The notes beneath the pieces were generated by a model that was not told the DNA's origin, did no database searches, and was given only the letters and a program-made list of their open reading frames with translations. Both the position numbers and the translations under genes were made by a program. DNA of 64,000 bases from the NCBI RefSeq assembly GCF_020283565.1, contig NC_060060.1, forward strand, positions 57,397,257 to 57,461,256, written 5' to 3'. Each line of letters starts with the position of its first letter. The first letter of the stretch is position 1. The stretch is from Trifolium pratense. Taxonomy: Eukaryota > Streptophyta > Magnoliopsida > Fabales > Fabaceae. This document shows, one piece after another, positions 22,148-32,301 of the stretch.

Positions 22148-22834
22148 CCCTTAGGGGCATGGAACGTCAAGCATCGGGACGTTAAACAAGCGCTGGTTGG
22201 GAGGCAACCCAACGGTTTCTAATGTTTTAGTTTGTTTTGTTTTGAAGATTGTAGGTAGGTGTGCAGCAGAAGCAAGGACGGAAGCAGAACAGGGCAAAAC
22301 AGAGTCCTACTACGCCGGGGGCGCAGTACAATTACGCGCGGCGTGATCCTTCAACACAGAGGAAGGAGTTTTCAGAATGTATCACGCGCGGCGTGGGGAT
22401 ACATCACGCGCTGCGTGAAGCCTGGAGAAATATGGAGTCTCTGACTAAGTGAATACGCGCCGCGTGGTGGTTATTACGCGCGGCGTGGCCTGTTTGAAAG
22501 AAGTTCTTGACCGTTACAATTGGTACTACGCGCGGCGTAGCAGGGATCACGCGCGGCGTGGTTACACAGGAAAGCGTGTCAAATTTGAATTTCTTCATCT
22601 TCCCAACCAATCCATCTGTCCCATCATCAATTCACACGCCCTCTCACACGAAAAACTCCATTGTTAACCCATTTTCATCTTCCAAACCCCTCCAATTTCA
22701 TCTATAATCACTTCTAATCATCCCATTCCTTCACATTCACATACAACCCATTTCAATCATTCCAAATTCCTCATTTCAGCACATCATTTCACCACTTTCC
22801 CAAATTGACCCATTTCAACCTCCCTACTATCACC
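22148..22834. other. Leader of the second Athila ORF
   Basis: Begins with the Athila-type CGTTAAACAAGCGCTGG...GGGAGGCAACCCAACGG block (about 22178-22217), normally found after pol. It then carries the second CG-dyad array (22311-22560). The rest, to the ORF2 ATG, is C-rich and unstructured. Short peptide frames across the array are not genes. Confidence 0.6.
22311..22560. promoter_or_regulatory. Second array of paired CG-rich dyads, before ORF2
   Basis: Eight dyads of the same consensus as in the LTR, at 22311, 22333, 22383, 22405, 22454, 22475, 22527 and 22548. They form four pairs spaced 21-22 bp, and the pairs repeat every 71-73 bp. The intervening sequence is not conserved. It ends about 275 bp before the ORF2 start codon, so it may belong to an internal promoter or leader. 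Confidence 0.75.
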
Positions 22835-24355
22835 ATGTTGACACGGCTAACCGGGAAGGGAAAGAAGAAGAGTGATGCTAATCCAACACAAGAGCCACCA
22901 AAGAAACCAAGAACAAAGATGAGTGCAAGCAAGGGCCAATCTTCTCGGTCCGCTCAAGCATCTCCCCCTCGCCGGAGCAGTGTTACTCGGCCACAAGTTC
23001 ATCCTCACTTCATTAGTGAAGTTCATGAGAAAAGGTACACACAAATTCGAACCTTTACTATTAATCAAGAGAAGGGTTTTGGTGAGGATTTGCTGAATGG
23101 TGTGGCTGAGATAGGAAATGAGGTCAAGTCTAGGGGATGGGAGAAATTTAATAAGTTGATGATTAAAGATGAGGTTAATCCTGGCAATCAGATGTGGGCT
23201 AGGGAGTTCTTTGCAAATGCCTATTTACCGGATCAACCAATGTTTCCGGAGTATATTTCTGTGGTTAGGGGTGTTAAGGTGAGTTATTCTTTTGAAACTA
23301 TAAATAATCTGCTTGGTTGTGCTGCTGAAGGCGTGTGTGAACTTTTGCGTAATAGAGAGAGGATCGACAAGAGTGGGATCGAAGTTAGGGAGGAACTAAA
23401 GAGTATAGTATGTCGTCCGGGAGCAATGTGGCTAGCCCACTCAGCAGCTTCTCTCCCTAGAAGGTTGAGCTTAACAAGTTTTAATCCCGTTCACCGAGCT
23501 TGGGGTGAATTTTGGTTGAAGAATGTGAGGGTTGTAGGTAACAATTCAGAGATTCAGCTTGATAATGCTTACGCGGTCCGGTTGTTGGTTGAAGGGAAGT
23601 ATATTAATCTGGGGTATTGGTTACAAAAAGATCTTCATGAGATAGCCAATCATCCGAATCCTACTTTTACTTTGGGACATTGCAATCTCATCGCTGCTTT
23701 GTGTAGGGCGAATAATGTTCCAATGAATGTGCAAGAAGGTGATCTTCATCCTGTTCGTCCTTTGTCATTATCCTACTTCACCAAAAAGTTTGAGAGAGGT
23801 CCAATTGTGCCCCGAGGTGAGGGGAATGCTGCAAGGGAGGAAGCTTTGAGGGAAGAAGAAGAGATTAATCGGTTTGAAGAAGGTAATCATCCGGATCAAC
23901 AGGGGGATCCGGTACATGAGTATCACGATATACCAGCTCAGGACCCTTCTCGTTACTCTCATGATATGAATCAGCTTGCTTCTATGTTGCATCAGATGGA
24001 GATTTCTCAATATTCGGGGCTGCCGAATCTCTACTTTGATACCGCCTCTTCCATGTACACCGAGGCGATGACTTACCGGTCTACTTTCCCTCCTCCTACT
24101 TTTGGGACGTTGTATCCCGTTGATACGGATTGGGAGGCACATCAGGCGAGGGAGCTGACATCATTCCAGGCCAGACAAGCTTACAATTCTGGTTTGAGAG
24201 CTTCTGAGTTGGCGGAGATCGAAAGGCGACGCCGGGTTGAGCAGGATGAGGCAGCTGCTATGGAGAGGGAGATGCTGGATGTGGATGGGCTGAATCTGAA
24301 CTTGAATAGCCCGTTCACAAACTACTTCACTGGCCAGTCGAATGACACCGTTTGA
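22835..24355 (+). CDS. Athila second ORF (plant transposon protein domain, env-position ORF)
   Basis: 506 residues from the ATG at 22835. The N-terminus is basic and Ser/Pro-rich (KGKKKSDANPTQEPPKKPR). The central domain (about 23030-23790) matches the putative plant transposon protein / Athila ORF1 family: REFFANAYLPD, FVVRGVKVSYSFETINNLLG-like text, RPGAMWLAHSAASLPRRLSL, and LGHCNLIAALCRANNVP. The C-terminus is acidic with a Glu-rich helix and ERRRRVEQDEAAAMERE coiled-coil character. In Athila elements this ORF lies between pol and the 3' LTR, and its role is unknown. No signal peptide or obvious membrane anchor is seen, so the old 'env-like' label is not supported. The frame is intact. Confidence 0.85.
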   Translation: MLTRLTGKGKKKSDANPTQEPPKKPRTKMSASKGQSSRSAQASPPRRSSVTRPQVHPHFISEVHEKRYTQIRTFTINQEKGFGEDLLNGVAEIGNEVKSRGWEKFNKLMIKDEVNPGNQMWAREFFANAYLPDQPMFPEYISVVRGVKVSYSFETINNLLGCAAEGVCELLRNRERIDKSGIEVREELKSIVCRPGAMWLAHSAASLPRRLSLTSFNPVHRAWGEFWLKNVRVVGNNSEIQLDNAYAVRLLVEGKYINLGYWLQKDLHEIANHPNPTFTLGHCNLIAALCRANNVPMNVQEGDLHPVRPLSLSYFTKKFERGPIVPRGEGNAAREEALREEEEINRFEEGNHPDQQGDPVHEYHDIPAQDPSRYSHDMNQLASMLHQMEISQYSGLPNLYFDTASSMYTEAMTYRSTFPPPTFGTLYPVDTDWEAHQARELTSFQARQAYNSGLRASELAEIERRRRVEQDEAAAMEREMLDVDGLNLNLNSPFTNYFTGQSNDTV

Positions 24356-25765
24356 CGTCGTTGGTTATGATCTCTGCTGCTGCTGCTACACTACTACTCT
24401 ATCTCTACTTTTTACTTTCGTTTATTTTACTTTCGTTGGTTTGTAATAATATTTTGATGTTGCTTAGATATTGGCTGGATATTTTATTTGTGTACTCTGA
24501 ATTTGAATCTTCCTTTGTATAATTGTGGAATGGTTTTTACTTCTAGAGTTTGTTTCAATATTTTGGCATGTTCCTTCTAGTTACTTGAGTATCAATTGCT
24601 TGATTTTCTCCGTGTGTGATATGTGAAACCTGCAGTGCAATAGCTTGTTGCACTCATGTGATCAAGAGGCAAAGGAAGGGAACGCACACTTTTTGACCGG
24701 TTCTTTGATTCGACCCAACCGAGAGGTATTGAGCCAAACACTCCTTTTCCTTCTATGTGTGATATCCACTCATGTATTGTCTCTCGATTTTGCTTGTCGT
24801 CTTTTTATTTGATTGGTACTTTTGTAGCACACACGAGGCATGTTCCTTGGTACCTTTGAGCCTTTCTATCCACCCTTACATATAATTATCCTTTGCTTAA
24901 CCAATTTGAGCTGAAAAAGAAATTGTTATTTTGTACAACCTTGGGAACATTTTGAAAAAAAAAAAGGAATGACTTTCTTGGAGGTTAGGCACCTAATTAG
25001 TGGTTGATGCGCATTGCTCACCGCTAAGTTTGGGGTTGCTCTTTGGAATTAGCAACAAATAAAGTTTGGGGTGAGGGTACTAGAGAACTTATAAAAGTTT
25101 TGTTTGAAAAATTTCAAAAATTGCAAGGCAAAGAAGAAAATGAAAAAAAAAAATGAAAAAAAAAAAAACAAAAACCAAACATGATGAATGAATGTGAAAA
25201 AATATATGAAAAAGAAGTGATAGCCTTGAATTCAAAAGAATTGCAAAACTTTGTTTGATGATTTGAAAAAGTCCTCTAGTCCACTATATTTCAAAAGGGT
25301 TTGGTTTATGAAAATGTTCTTTGACTAATAGGGGGATCTAACTCCAAGTTTTTCTACTACTTATCCAAAATGCCACCATCCACCCTAGCCAAGCCACGTT
25401 ATAACCCTAAAAGACCTCTAATGTGTGTGCACAAAGTGAACCAAATGAATTCTTAGATTACTTGCAAAATTATTGTTGACTTGCATTGATGTGTTGATTT
25501 GAGTGAATTACCAAAAACTGAAGAGTGCATGTGAGTAGTGTGATGAAATCATAGAGCTTTGGTCGAAAAGTGTGAACTACTTGAAAATGTCTTGCGGGAA
25601 CGAGTGTGCAATTGAGCATTGCTTGCGGGTGGATCATTGATCATCAGGTGATTCTCACGTATGTATGATTCGAGTGATTTTAAGGAAAATGCCAAGGTCT
25701 TGACACAAAAGCTTGAGGTAAAAGTTGTTTCCTTGAGGACAAGGAAAGGATCAAGTTTGGGGTTG
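24356..25765. other. Athila 3' untranslated region with polypurine tracts
   Basis: Non-coding, with a long A-rich tract near 24950-25180. AAGTTTGGGGT-type purine runs occur at 25026-25038, 25061-25072 and 25753-25765. The last one touches the 3' LTR and is the working polypurine tract, and the others look like extra copies. Confidence 0.7.
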
Positions 25766-26999
25766 TGATGACGAACCGTCACACTCTCTAATCCAGGCCT
25801 ATTTTAGCAACATTGGATGCATTTTAGTAGGTTTTTAGCAATAAATATAAGAGAAATCTAACCATAAGCTTGATTACTTGTTTTGCAAGAAAACAGGAAA
25901 AATTGCAGGAAATGGATGTTTTTCACTACGCTGGGGGCGTAGCCCATCACGCGCCGCGTGGTGGAGCTCACAGGGAGCCAAGATTTTCACTCTGATCACG
26001 CGCGGCGTGATACCTGACCACGCGCGGCGTGAAGCCTTGTTCAAGAAGAAGATTGCTCTCTGACTTGATCACGCGCCGCGTGATACCGTTATCACGCGCG
26101 GCGTAGTTGATGGATCTGCAACCACGCGCGGCGTGATAGATCTGACGCGCAGCGTGGTTGCGTTTAGTATATATGGTTTCTGCATAATCCTGTTTTGGGG
26201 TTGGAAAATTCTGCAAATTTGATCTACATTCTGGGTTTGGAACTTCAAGATTGGGATTCAAGACTCCAGAGGATAGCTCCAAGCACATCGATAGCATGGA
26301 TTCACAAGCCATGACATTGAAGCTCGGACGCGAACAAAGGGAGATGAGGAGCTAAGCTTCTTTGGAGGTAGGATCTAGGATAGTCTAGGATGTAGATAGA
26401 TCAGTTGTAATCTGCTATATGTGTAAGAATCTACTCTTTTCATAGTGTTGATTTAATACAATTCGATACATAATGCTTTATAATCCTTCATTAGTGTTGT
26501 AATGATTTCGAGTTAAGTCACGTGCGAGAGTATTGATTTAATTTCTGAACTGAATTGCATTAAGCGCTTGAGTGTCTCCGGTCGAGAGATTGAGGTATAG
26601 AGTGTAGCGAACGATTGACGCGCGTTAATATCATTCGTTGTAGGTAGCTTCCGCCCGAGAGATCGGGGGAGTATCGACAACGAATAGAGTGGATTTTGAC
26701 AAGAGATTGCGATTCACTAATTTGTCGATCTAGTTGTCAACACTTGAGTAGATTCCTATGATATAGTAGATTGTATGTGGTTTAGCTATAGACTAGGCGA
26801 TTCCGATGATTCTACCTCACTTTTCCATTATATCAAAGCACGTTTTCTAACAATTCATCACTCAACTTACCTCCAATTTATGTGTATTTCTTGCATAATG
26901 TCTATGAGCACTATTCGACTAGTTTAATCACACAATCCCTGTGGATCGATATTTTTATTACTACGTGGTAATTCGTTCACTTGCGAAAATTATCCATCA
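25766..26999 (+). repeat. Athila-like 3' LTR
   Basis: 1,234 bp, the same length as the 5' LTR, with about four substitutions visible by eye. Followed by the target duplication CAATT at 27000-27004. Confidence 0.95.
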
Positions 27000-27004
27000 C
27001 AATT

Positions 27005-27547
27005 CATTCAAACTTATTCCCAACCATCTAAAAATAGTCATACTATTGTATAAAAAGATAAAACTATAAAACTACACATTCCCAATCGAATTTAACAATA
27101 AGATGCACATTTTTAAGAGTTTCATATTAGTTGAAAGATAATTTAAAAGTATATTTATAAAATAGGAGGACAGGGTCGTTCTAAGAGTCAAGCAAATCAA
27201 GTATGTGCTTTAGGCCTGAATTTTTGGGGTCAAAAAAGTAAATAAAAAATTTAATTTAGTTATAAATATATAATATGATAAAATATATATTAACATATAA
27301 AATTCAATTTAGTTATAATTTTTCAATACGATAAAATATTTAGATATAAAGTTTTAGCTCAATTGGTTAGAAACCAGATCTCATCAAATCCTCCATAACG
27401 AAAGTTCAATTCTCAACATTTTCATAATTTAATATTTTTAATTTATTTTTTATTAGCCTTTATTTTTTTAAGGCCTCACAATTTTATTTTTTGCTTTAGG
27501 CCTCTACGTTTTTTTTTTAACAAACAAAAATGGATCATATATATAAA
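27005..27547. other. Intergenic DNA with tRNA-like SINE remnant
   Basis: Colinear with 55587-56138. Positions 27351-27425 have an A-box-like TTTTAGCTCAATTGGTTAG and a B-box-like AAAGTTCAATTCTC, as in a degraded SINE. The flanks carry TAGGCCT words. No gene. Confidence 0.5.
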
Positions 27548-28198
27548 CAGGGGTGGATCTAGCCTATGTGAGGGTGTGCAGCTACACATATAATCTTATA
27601 TTTTTGCAATTTGCACCCCCTGAAATTTTGATTATGCACCTTGACCAAGAGATTAAGAGAAGAAAAGAAATTCATTTGGCCATGTGCAGTCAGTAGTCAC
27701 ATATATGTAAGCAAAATAGAAAAAGAAAAAACAAAGAAGAAAAACAAAGAATGATAAAGTGAGCGGCGCTACCAACAACTTTCTTCTATGAAGTTGTATT
27801 ATTTAGGGTTCCCTATCCATTTGTCATGGACTTTTTCATATATGGCCTCATTTTAATTAAGGTGGCCTGCTAGTTAAGGGGTTAATTATTACTAGTATAT
27901 TATTTATATAGTCAAAGTATTAGCCGATTTCTCAATCTCAATGAAAAGAAAATGAATTATAAGGCTTTTAACTTAGTTATAATTTATAAACACTTTTTTT
28001 GTTACAAGGTTATAAACAATGTCACATAAATATATATGATCAGTTTGAATTGACTTATTTTTTAAATTTATGCAAACTAACTTATACAAATAAATAGATT
28101 TTTTTGTATTACATCAGCTTGTCATTTCTATTTTATTTTTCAAAAAAATTGTTTTTTCAACGATTTGAAATGTAAATTGCGTAATAGTAGTGTGCTTG

Positions 28199-28254
<56 letters not shown>

Positions 28255-28375
28255 AATAAATATGTTTGTTAATTGTATATAATAATTATTATTAATAAAT
28301 TTTCAAAAAAATAATAAAAATTTATTAAGTTAAACCGTTTGCACCCCCCGGTCCAGGGTCCTGGATCCGCCACTG
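27548..28375. mobile_element. hAT-like non-autonomous element (unit 1)
   Basis: Ends CAGGGGTGGATCTAGCC and (complement of the right end) CAGTGGCGGATCCAGG. It is related to 5425-6058 in reverse orientation. It includes an (AT)n run at 28199-28250. Present in both units, so it predates the duplication. The unit 2 copy carries a further hAT insertion at the TATACAAA at 28083-28090. Confidence 0.6.
28199..28250. repeat. (AT)n microsatellite
   Basis: About 52 bp of pure AT. The paralogous tract at 57561-57618 has a different length. Confidence 0.97.
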
Positions 28376-28738
28376 ACAATCGCAATGCAGATTACAGCAA
28401 CCACAATGACCACTATCACATCAACCACAACAGTTACCACATCCGTGACGACAACCACAATTTAAAATCATCGTTTGTGGATTGTTGTGTTTGTGATTTG
28501 AAGCATTTGTATTTCAACATGTGTGTAGATCACACTGCAATCTATATATATATGTAATTTAAAAAGTTACTATCAGATGATAGACATTAATAGATTATGA
28601 TATACTTTAATAGATTTTATTTATTTCATTTGTAACAAGGAAACCATACATACTTTGAGGATCCCAATAAACATTATTGAAAAGAAAATACATATATTTA
28701 TATATTTTTATGCATACAATTAAGAGAAGCTTTATAGA
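28376..28738. other. 3' flank of KTI-D
   Basis: Non-coding, with a (CAC/CAA)-rich stretch (about 28376-28465) that is partly deleted in unit 2. Then the KTI-D 3' UTR. Confidence 0.45.
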
Positions 28739-29356
28739 TCAAGCTTGTTGAAATTTAACTTTGAGGGGAACATCACTTAGAGCCAAACGTTTATTTCCCT
28801 TTTCATCCACAAACACACCAACATCCTTACACAAATGCTTGAAAGATTGCACCACGCTAGGACAAAACACCAATTTATAAGCATCGCCATATTTCTCAAT
28901 CTTGAAACAATTATTTATAGTTTCCCGACCTGGATTTCCTACAACACCGCCAGTAGTCACAAACCATTGTCGCTTAGAAAAATCAAAACGATCAAGCTTC
29001 CACACAGTGGAACGATCTGGAATAGAACGACGAGATGAGAACTTGATGTTTAAATCAGTGGAGACACGAATAACACCTTTTTTTGGGTTAACAGGTGTAA
29101 AAGAAAGTGGCAAGCCTTGATATCTATTAACGACAACAACATCAAGAGGATATCTTTGTCCAATGCTTGCAAGGCCAAGACTTGCACCACCTCTCGAAAT
29201 AGGTATAACCGGAAGAATATAGTAATTAGTATCAGCTTGGAGTTTCTTGCCTAATGTGTCAACCACTTGTTCATTTGAAGCATCGGCTGCTCCAAGAAGT
29301 GGTTGTGTGCTTAAGAAGGCAAAAAAAATGACAAATATTAGCAATGTGATTTTCAT
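28739..29356 (-). CDS. Kunitz-type inhibitor KTI-D (first disulfide lost)
   Basis: 205 residues. The signal peptide MKITLLIFVIFFAFLSTQPL is cleaved near GAADA. The Kunitz signature is VVDTLGKKLQADTNYYI. The positions of both cysteines of the first canonical disulfide are replaced: the ETCPL motif reads QRYPLD (Cys to Tyr) and the RCP motif reads SIPD (Cys to Ile). The C-terminal loop is CPSVVQSFKHLC, keeping only the outer pair (second canonical disulfide), unlike the four-cysteine loop of KTI-A, B and C. In this copy the nearly invariant Trp of NWFKIEKY is Cys (NNCFKIEKY), which the paralogues D' and D'' do not share. The frame is intact and the promoter conserved. It is a member of the inhibitor family by fold. 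Whether it still inhibits trypsin is open. Confidence 0.93.
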   Translation of the reverse strand: MKITLLIFVIFFAFLSTQPLLGAADASNEQVVDTLGKKLQADTNYYILPVIPISRGGASLGLASIGQRYPLDVVVVNRYQGLPLSFTPVNPKKGVIRVSTDLNIKFSSRRSIPDRSTVWKLDRFDFSKRQWFVTTGGVVGNPGRETINNCFKIEKYGDAYKLVFCPSVVQSFKHLCKDVGVFVDEKGNKRLALSDVPLKVKFQQA

Positions 29357-29436
29357 TGTTTTGGTATGCTTTAATTATTTGAAAGTTTGGTTTAATTTAT
29401 GATCGATGGATGGAGCTTATGGTACTTGAAGAGTGT

Positions 29437-29446
29437 CAATTTATAG
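29437..29446 (-). promoter_or_regulatory. TATA box of KTI-D
   Basis: CTATAAATTG on the minus strand, 81-90 bp upstream of the ATG. Confidence 0.75.
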
Positions 29447-29508
29447 AGGCTATAGTACAATATTTTTCTATGGGTAGTAGTCTACTAATTAATGCCAAGG
29501 TTATGACC

Positions 29509-29521
29509 AATACAATTGGCC
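29509..29521 (-). promoter_or_regulatory. Shared KTI upstream element (AATACAATTGGCC)
   Basis: About 65-75 bp upstream of the KTI-D TATA box. Identical to the KTI-B word at 8951-8963. Confidence 0.55.
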
Positions 29522-29663
29522 TATGAGTCATTATAATATAACTGCTATTTTAAATCTCACCAGCATAACCCGGAGGTTCATTTATTCATATTTTGTTTCA
29601 TGATGATCACTTAGCTTTCTATTAATAATCATATACCATGGGAGTCATGGTTCTAAATATCTA

Positions 29664-29945
29664 CTCCCTCCGTCCCAAATTGTAAGTCACTTTGAGAAAA
29701 AAATTTGTACCAAATTATAAGTCACTTTACATTACCAATGAAACATTTAATGTTAGTTTTCCTATTATACCCTTAACTATTTATTACTCTCTATTCTTTC
29801 AATTCTTCAATTTATCTTTCCTATATTATTAATGAAGGATAATTTTGTAAACTAACTCATAATTTCTCTTTTCCATACAACATTAATTACATTTCTTAAT
29901 TTGTGTAATTTGCCCAAAGTGACTTACATTTTAGAACGGAGTGAG
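29664..29945. mobile_element. Stowaway MITE (Tc1/mariner)
   Basis: 282 bp with terminal inverted repeats CTCCCTCCGTCC... and ...ACGGAGTGAG, inner CAAATTGTAAGTCACTTTG matching CAAAGTGACTTACATTT, and flanking TA target duplications. Unit 2 retains only its left end (about 62970-63045). Confidence 0.92.
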
Positions 29946-30640
29946 TATATTTTAACAAACATTCATTTACCAACAACAAATTGGTCAAAGTGGGAGGGGA
30001 GAACCCACCTTGTGTGTTCCATAGGTTCCTCGGCAGTGGAAACTTTGTATGAATATCATGATAACCCAAAAACAAGAAACATCCATTTATACAATTTTGT
30101 TTTTTACTTCTATAATAAAAATTATTGTAATAAATTTTAATCTCCCAAATGTTATTTATCACGACTTTTAATTTTTTGTTCGTTTTTTTGCTTAAGTGAT
30201 TTGAACACAGTCCATTGATTTTGAAAAAAAACTTTATATTGACTTTGTTAACCTAAGGTGTATATATCTATTTTTCTTTGGTGTGCATGACAAAACAGGG
30301 GATAACCAGAACAAGACACGATAATGGTTTTTAATTTCTGATCTATTTTGATACCAATAACTCTAACTCATGAAATTTTATAAGTATTAAACTACATCAA
30401 ACTACGTTAGATATTTTGTCTACCATTTTGTATTGACTTGGTGTTTGAACTATATTTTGTAAACACGTTATATTTATCTATTCATTTTTGATTTGGCACC
30501 ATTATATATCTTTGGGTAATCAAAGAGTTGATTTGAATCTTATAAAAAAAAAAATAGTTGATTTGAAATTGCAGTGGATTGTGTGTGTATGTATTAATTA
30601 ATGGATATTCAACCAAAAAAAAAATGCCTAAGGTATACGC
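29946..30640. other. Intergenic DNA
   Basis: AT-rich. Bases 30141-30250 are colinear with 63042-63152 in unit 2, after which unit 2 jumps to the copia RT. No gene recognised. Confidence 0.4.
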
Positions 30641-31030
30641 AACATTTGTCGGGTGTCATTTATTCATGTTTAATGAGATTATGCCTACAGCAACTGCTAC
30701 AATAAAAAACTGTTGCCTATTCGAATAAGGAAACAATTGAGAACCGTTCCCTTTGCTTAAGCTTTAGGCGACAATCACAAATTGTAAATAATGATGGCAA
30801 CAAGTAACAATTGTTGCCTAAAGTTTGTTAAAAAACTGTTCCCTATTCTCGATAGCTCAGGCGACAGTTTTAGAAAGTGTGGCTAGAAAGCGTGAAAACT
30901 GTCACCTAAAACAATAGGTAACGCTCGTTTATAAAACAGGTGGAAACTGTTCCCTATACCTTTTGGTTACAGTTTTCATGGTTTAGGCTACACTTTTGAA
31001 CTGTTGTCGAAAAGCAAATATGTTGTAGTG
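30640..31030. mobile_element. CACTA terminal fragment with subterminal repeats
   Basis: Right end ...AAATATGTTGTAGTG, i.e. CACTACAACATATTT on the complement, the CACTA terminal type. Inside are several inverted copies of a TGTTGCCTA / TAGGCGACA-type word (for example GTTGCCTATTC, AGGCGACAGTTTT, TGTTGCCTAAAG, TGTCACCTAAAA), as in subterminal repeats. There is no coding part and the left end is not found. It differs from the CACTA at 47.6-53.8 kb. Confidence 0.65.
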
Positions 31031-31430
31031 ACCATTATTATTAAAATAAAACTTTTTTTACAATTAAGCACGTTCAATAGATTACTATCCTATATTAAGA
31101 TCTAAAAATTATTTTTCAGTATCATTTTAAATCATAAAATCATGTTCACATATTATTATTTACACTTGAGCTGCTAGTTTAATTAACTATGAAAGTTCAA
31201 CATATCAAGTACAAATCTCACTTGTGGATACTACGGTATATACCCCGTTATGGCTGGCATTCCTTAGTAGGATTTGCTTACGGTCTGATTGGTTCGAGGT
31301 AGATAGAGGGGAGGGCAGGTGAGGGGGGTAATCTTAAAAAAAAAAGATTTATTTTTATTAAATCTTTTTTTTTAAAAAAAAAAACGTTCCTTTCAATAAC
31401 TGCAATTATTTATCACATTCACATCTACAT
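31031..31430. other. Intergenic DNA
   Basis: Includes an A/T homopolymer-rich hairpin near 31335-31385. No gene recognised. Confidence 0.4.
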
Positions 31431-31638
31431 CAAGGTCTGAATGATTAAAGGTCTGAATGATTCAAATGTCTACAAACTACCAACATCCACATCTCCGCGT
31501 GCCTACTCTACCACTTCCACCTCCCAGTCTCTGTGTTGGCACAATCGACTTGGTTATCCATCATCAAGAATTTTTTATCACATTCTTAAATCAAATAATA
31601 TCTCTGTCAAAGTTCCTTTCAATAACTGCAATTATTGT

Positions 31639-32301
31639 TGTTGGAAATTGCTTTGAAAACGAGCAAGACATAAAAAGTTACTGGTTTGGTGCCACAGGCA
31701 GAAGGATTTTCGCCCCAGGCGCAAGCTCTGTCAAAACGGAGCTGAGTTTCTGTTTTGGCGCCTTAGGCGAAAATGGTGGCGCCTAGGCGGAAAGCTGGCG
31801 CCCTAGGCGGAAATGTTGGCGCCCTGGGCAGAAAAGCGTGTAGTTATATATATATATGTGTCACGTTTTCTATTGTTTGCAAGGGGAGTTTAGGATTTCT
31901 AAAGCCAACAAAAGACTAGGGTTTATAAGAGAACTTCTCTTGGGCAAACACTAGAGTTGGGATTGATCCATCACCTTGGGAAACACTTTCATATTGAATT
32001 TCTTGGTCACGGGAAGAAATTCGGGCAAGGGGTAGAATTAGGAACAAGGCTAATTCTTGTAACTCTTTTGGAGGATTTCATTGTAATCAAGTACTTCGTT
32101 TGATAGTGGAATGGAGAGTTACTCTCTCCCCCAGATTAGGTCACTTTGACCGAACTGGGTAAACAATTCTATTGTGTTCTTTATTTATCGCCATTTTATC
32201 TTTCCTTGTGATTGTTATTGTTGTTCCCATTGTTTGGTTGCTTTAATCGTATTTGCTCCACACATCAAAGTTATTGGTGTGATTTAATCGAATTCACAAC
32301 A
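31639..32301 (+). mobile_element. Copia-type solo LTR in the plus-strand copia relic
   Basis: 663 bp, TGTTGGAAATTGC...TTCACAACA, with the exact 5-bp target duplication ATTGT (31634-31638 and 32302-32306). Removing it plus one duplication restores the host reading frame through CNYC and MANKSHK. It carries an array of GGCGCC-type words upstream of a TATA box and a CCCCCAG...GAACTGGGT end resembling the 33816 LTR. Confidence 0.9.
31688..31830. promoter_or_regulatory. GGCGCC(Y)TAGGCG array upstream of LTR TATA box
   Basis: Six copies of a GC-rich word, the last four at 31757, 31778, 31797 and 31818 (19-21 bp apart). They end shortly before TTATATATATATATG (about 31844-31858). The regular spacing of two helical turns suggests protein binding on one face. 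Function is inferred. Confidence 0.6.

Larger units (their letters stand above)
16290..26999 (+). mobile_element. Athila-like Ty3/gypsy retrotransposon lacking RT, RNase H and integrase
   Basis: A complete 10,710-bp insertion with 1,234-bp LTRs, 5-bp target duplication, tRNA-Asp primer site, polypurine tract, a gag-protease ORF and a second, Athila-type ORF. Reverse transcriptase, RNase H and integrase are absent. The protease ORF stops at 22147 and is followed at once by the CGTTAAACAAGCGCTGG...GGGAGGCAACCC sequence that I associate with the pol-to-env-like-ORF interval of Athila elements. It is thus a non-autonomous derivative. A 2,075-bp solo LTR sits inside gag. By eye the two LTRs differ at about four positions, so insertion was recent and after the tandem duplication (unit 2 has the empty site). 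Confidence 0.93.

Noticed and set aside
27351..27425. tRNA gene with TAGCTCAATTGGTTAG
   Set aside because: No acceptor stem or anticodon arm. The paralogue at about 55935 is equally degenerate. SINE remnant.
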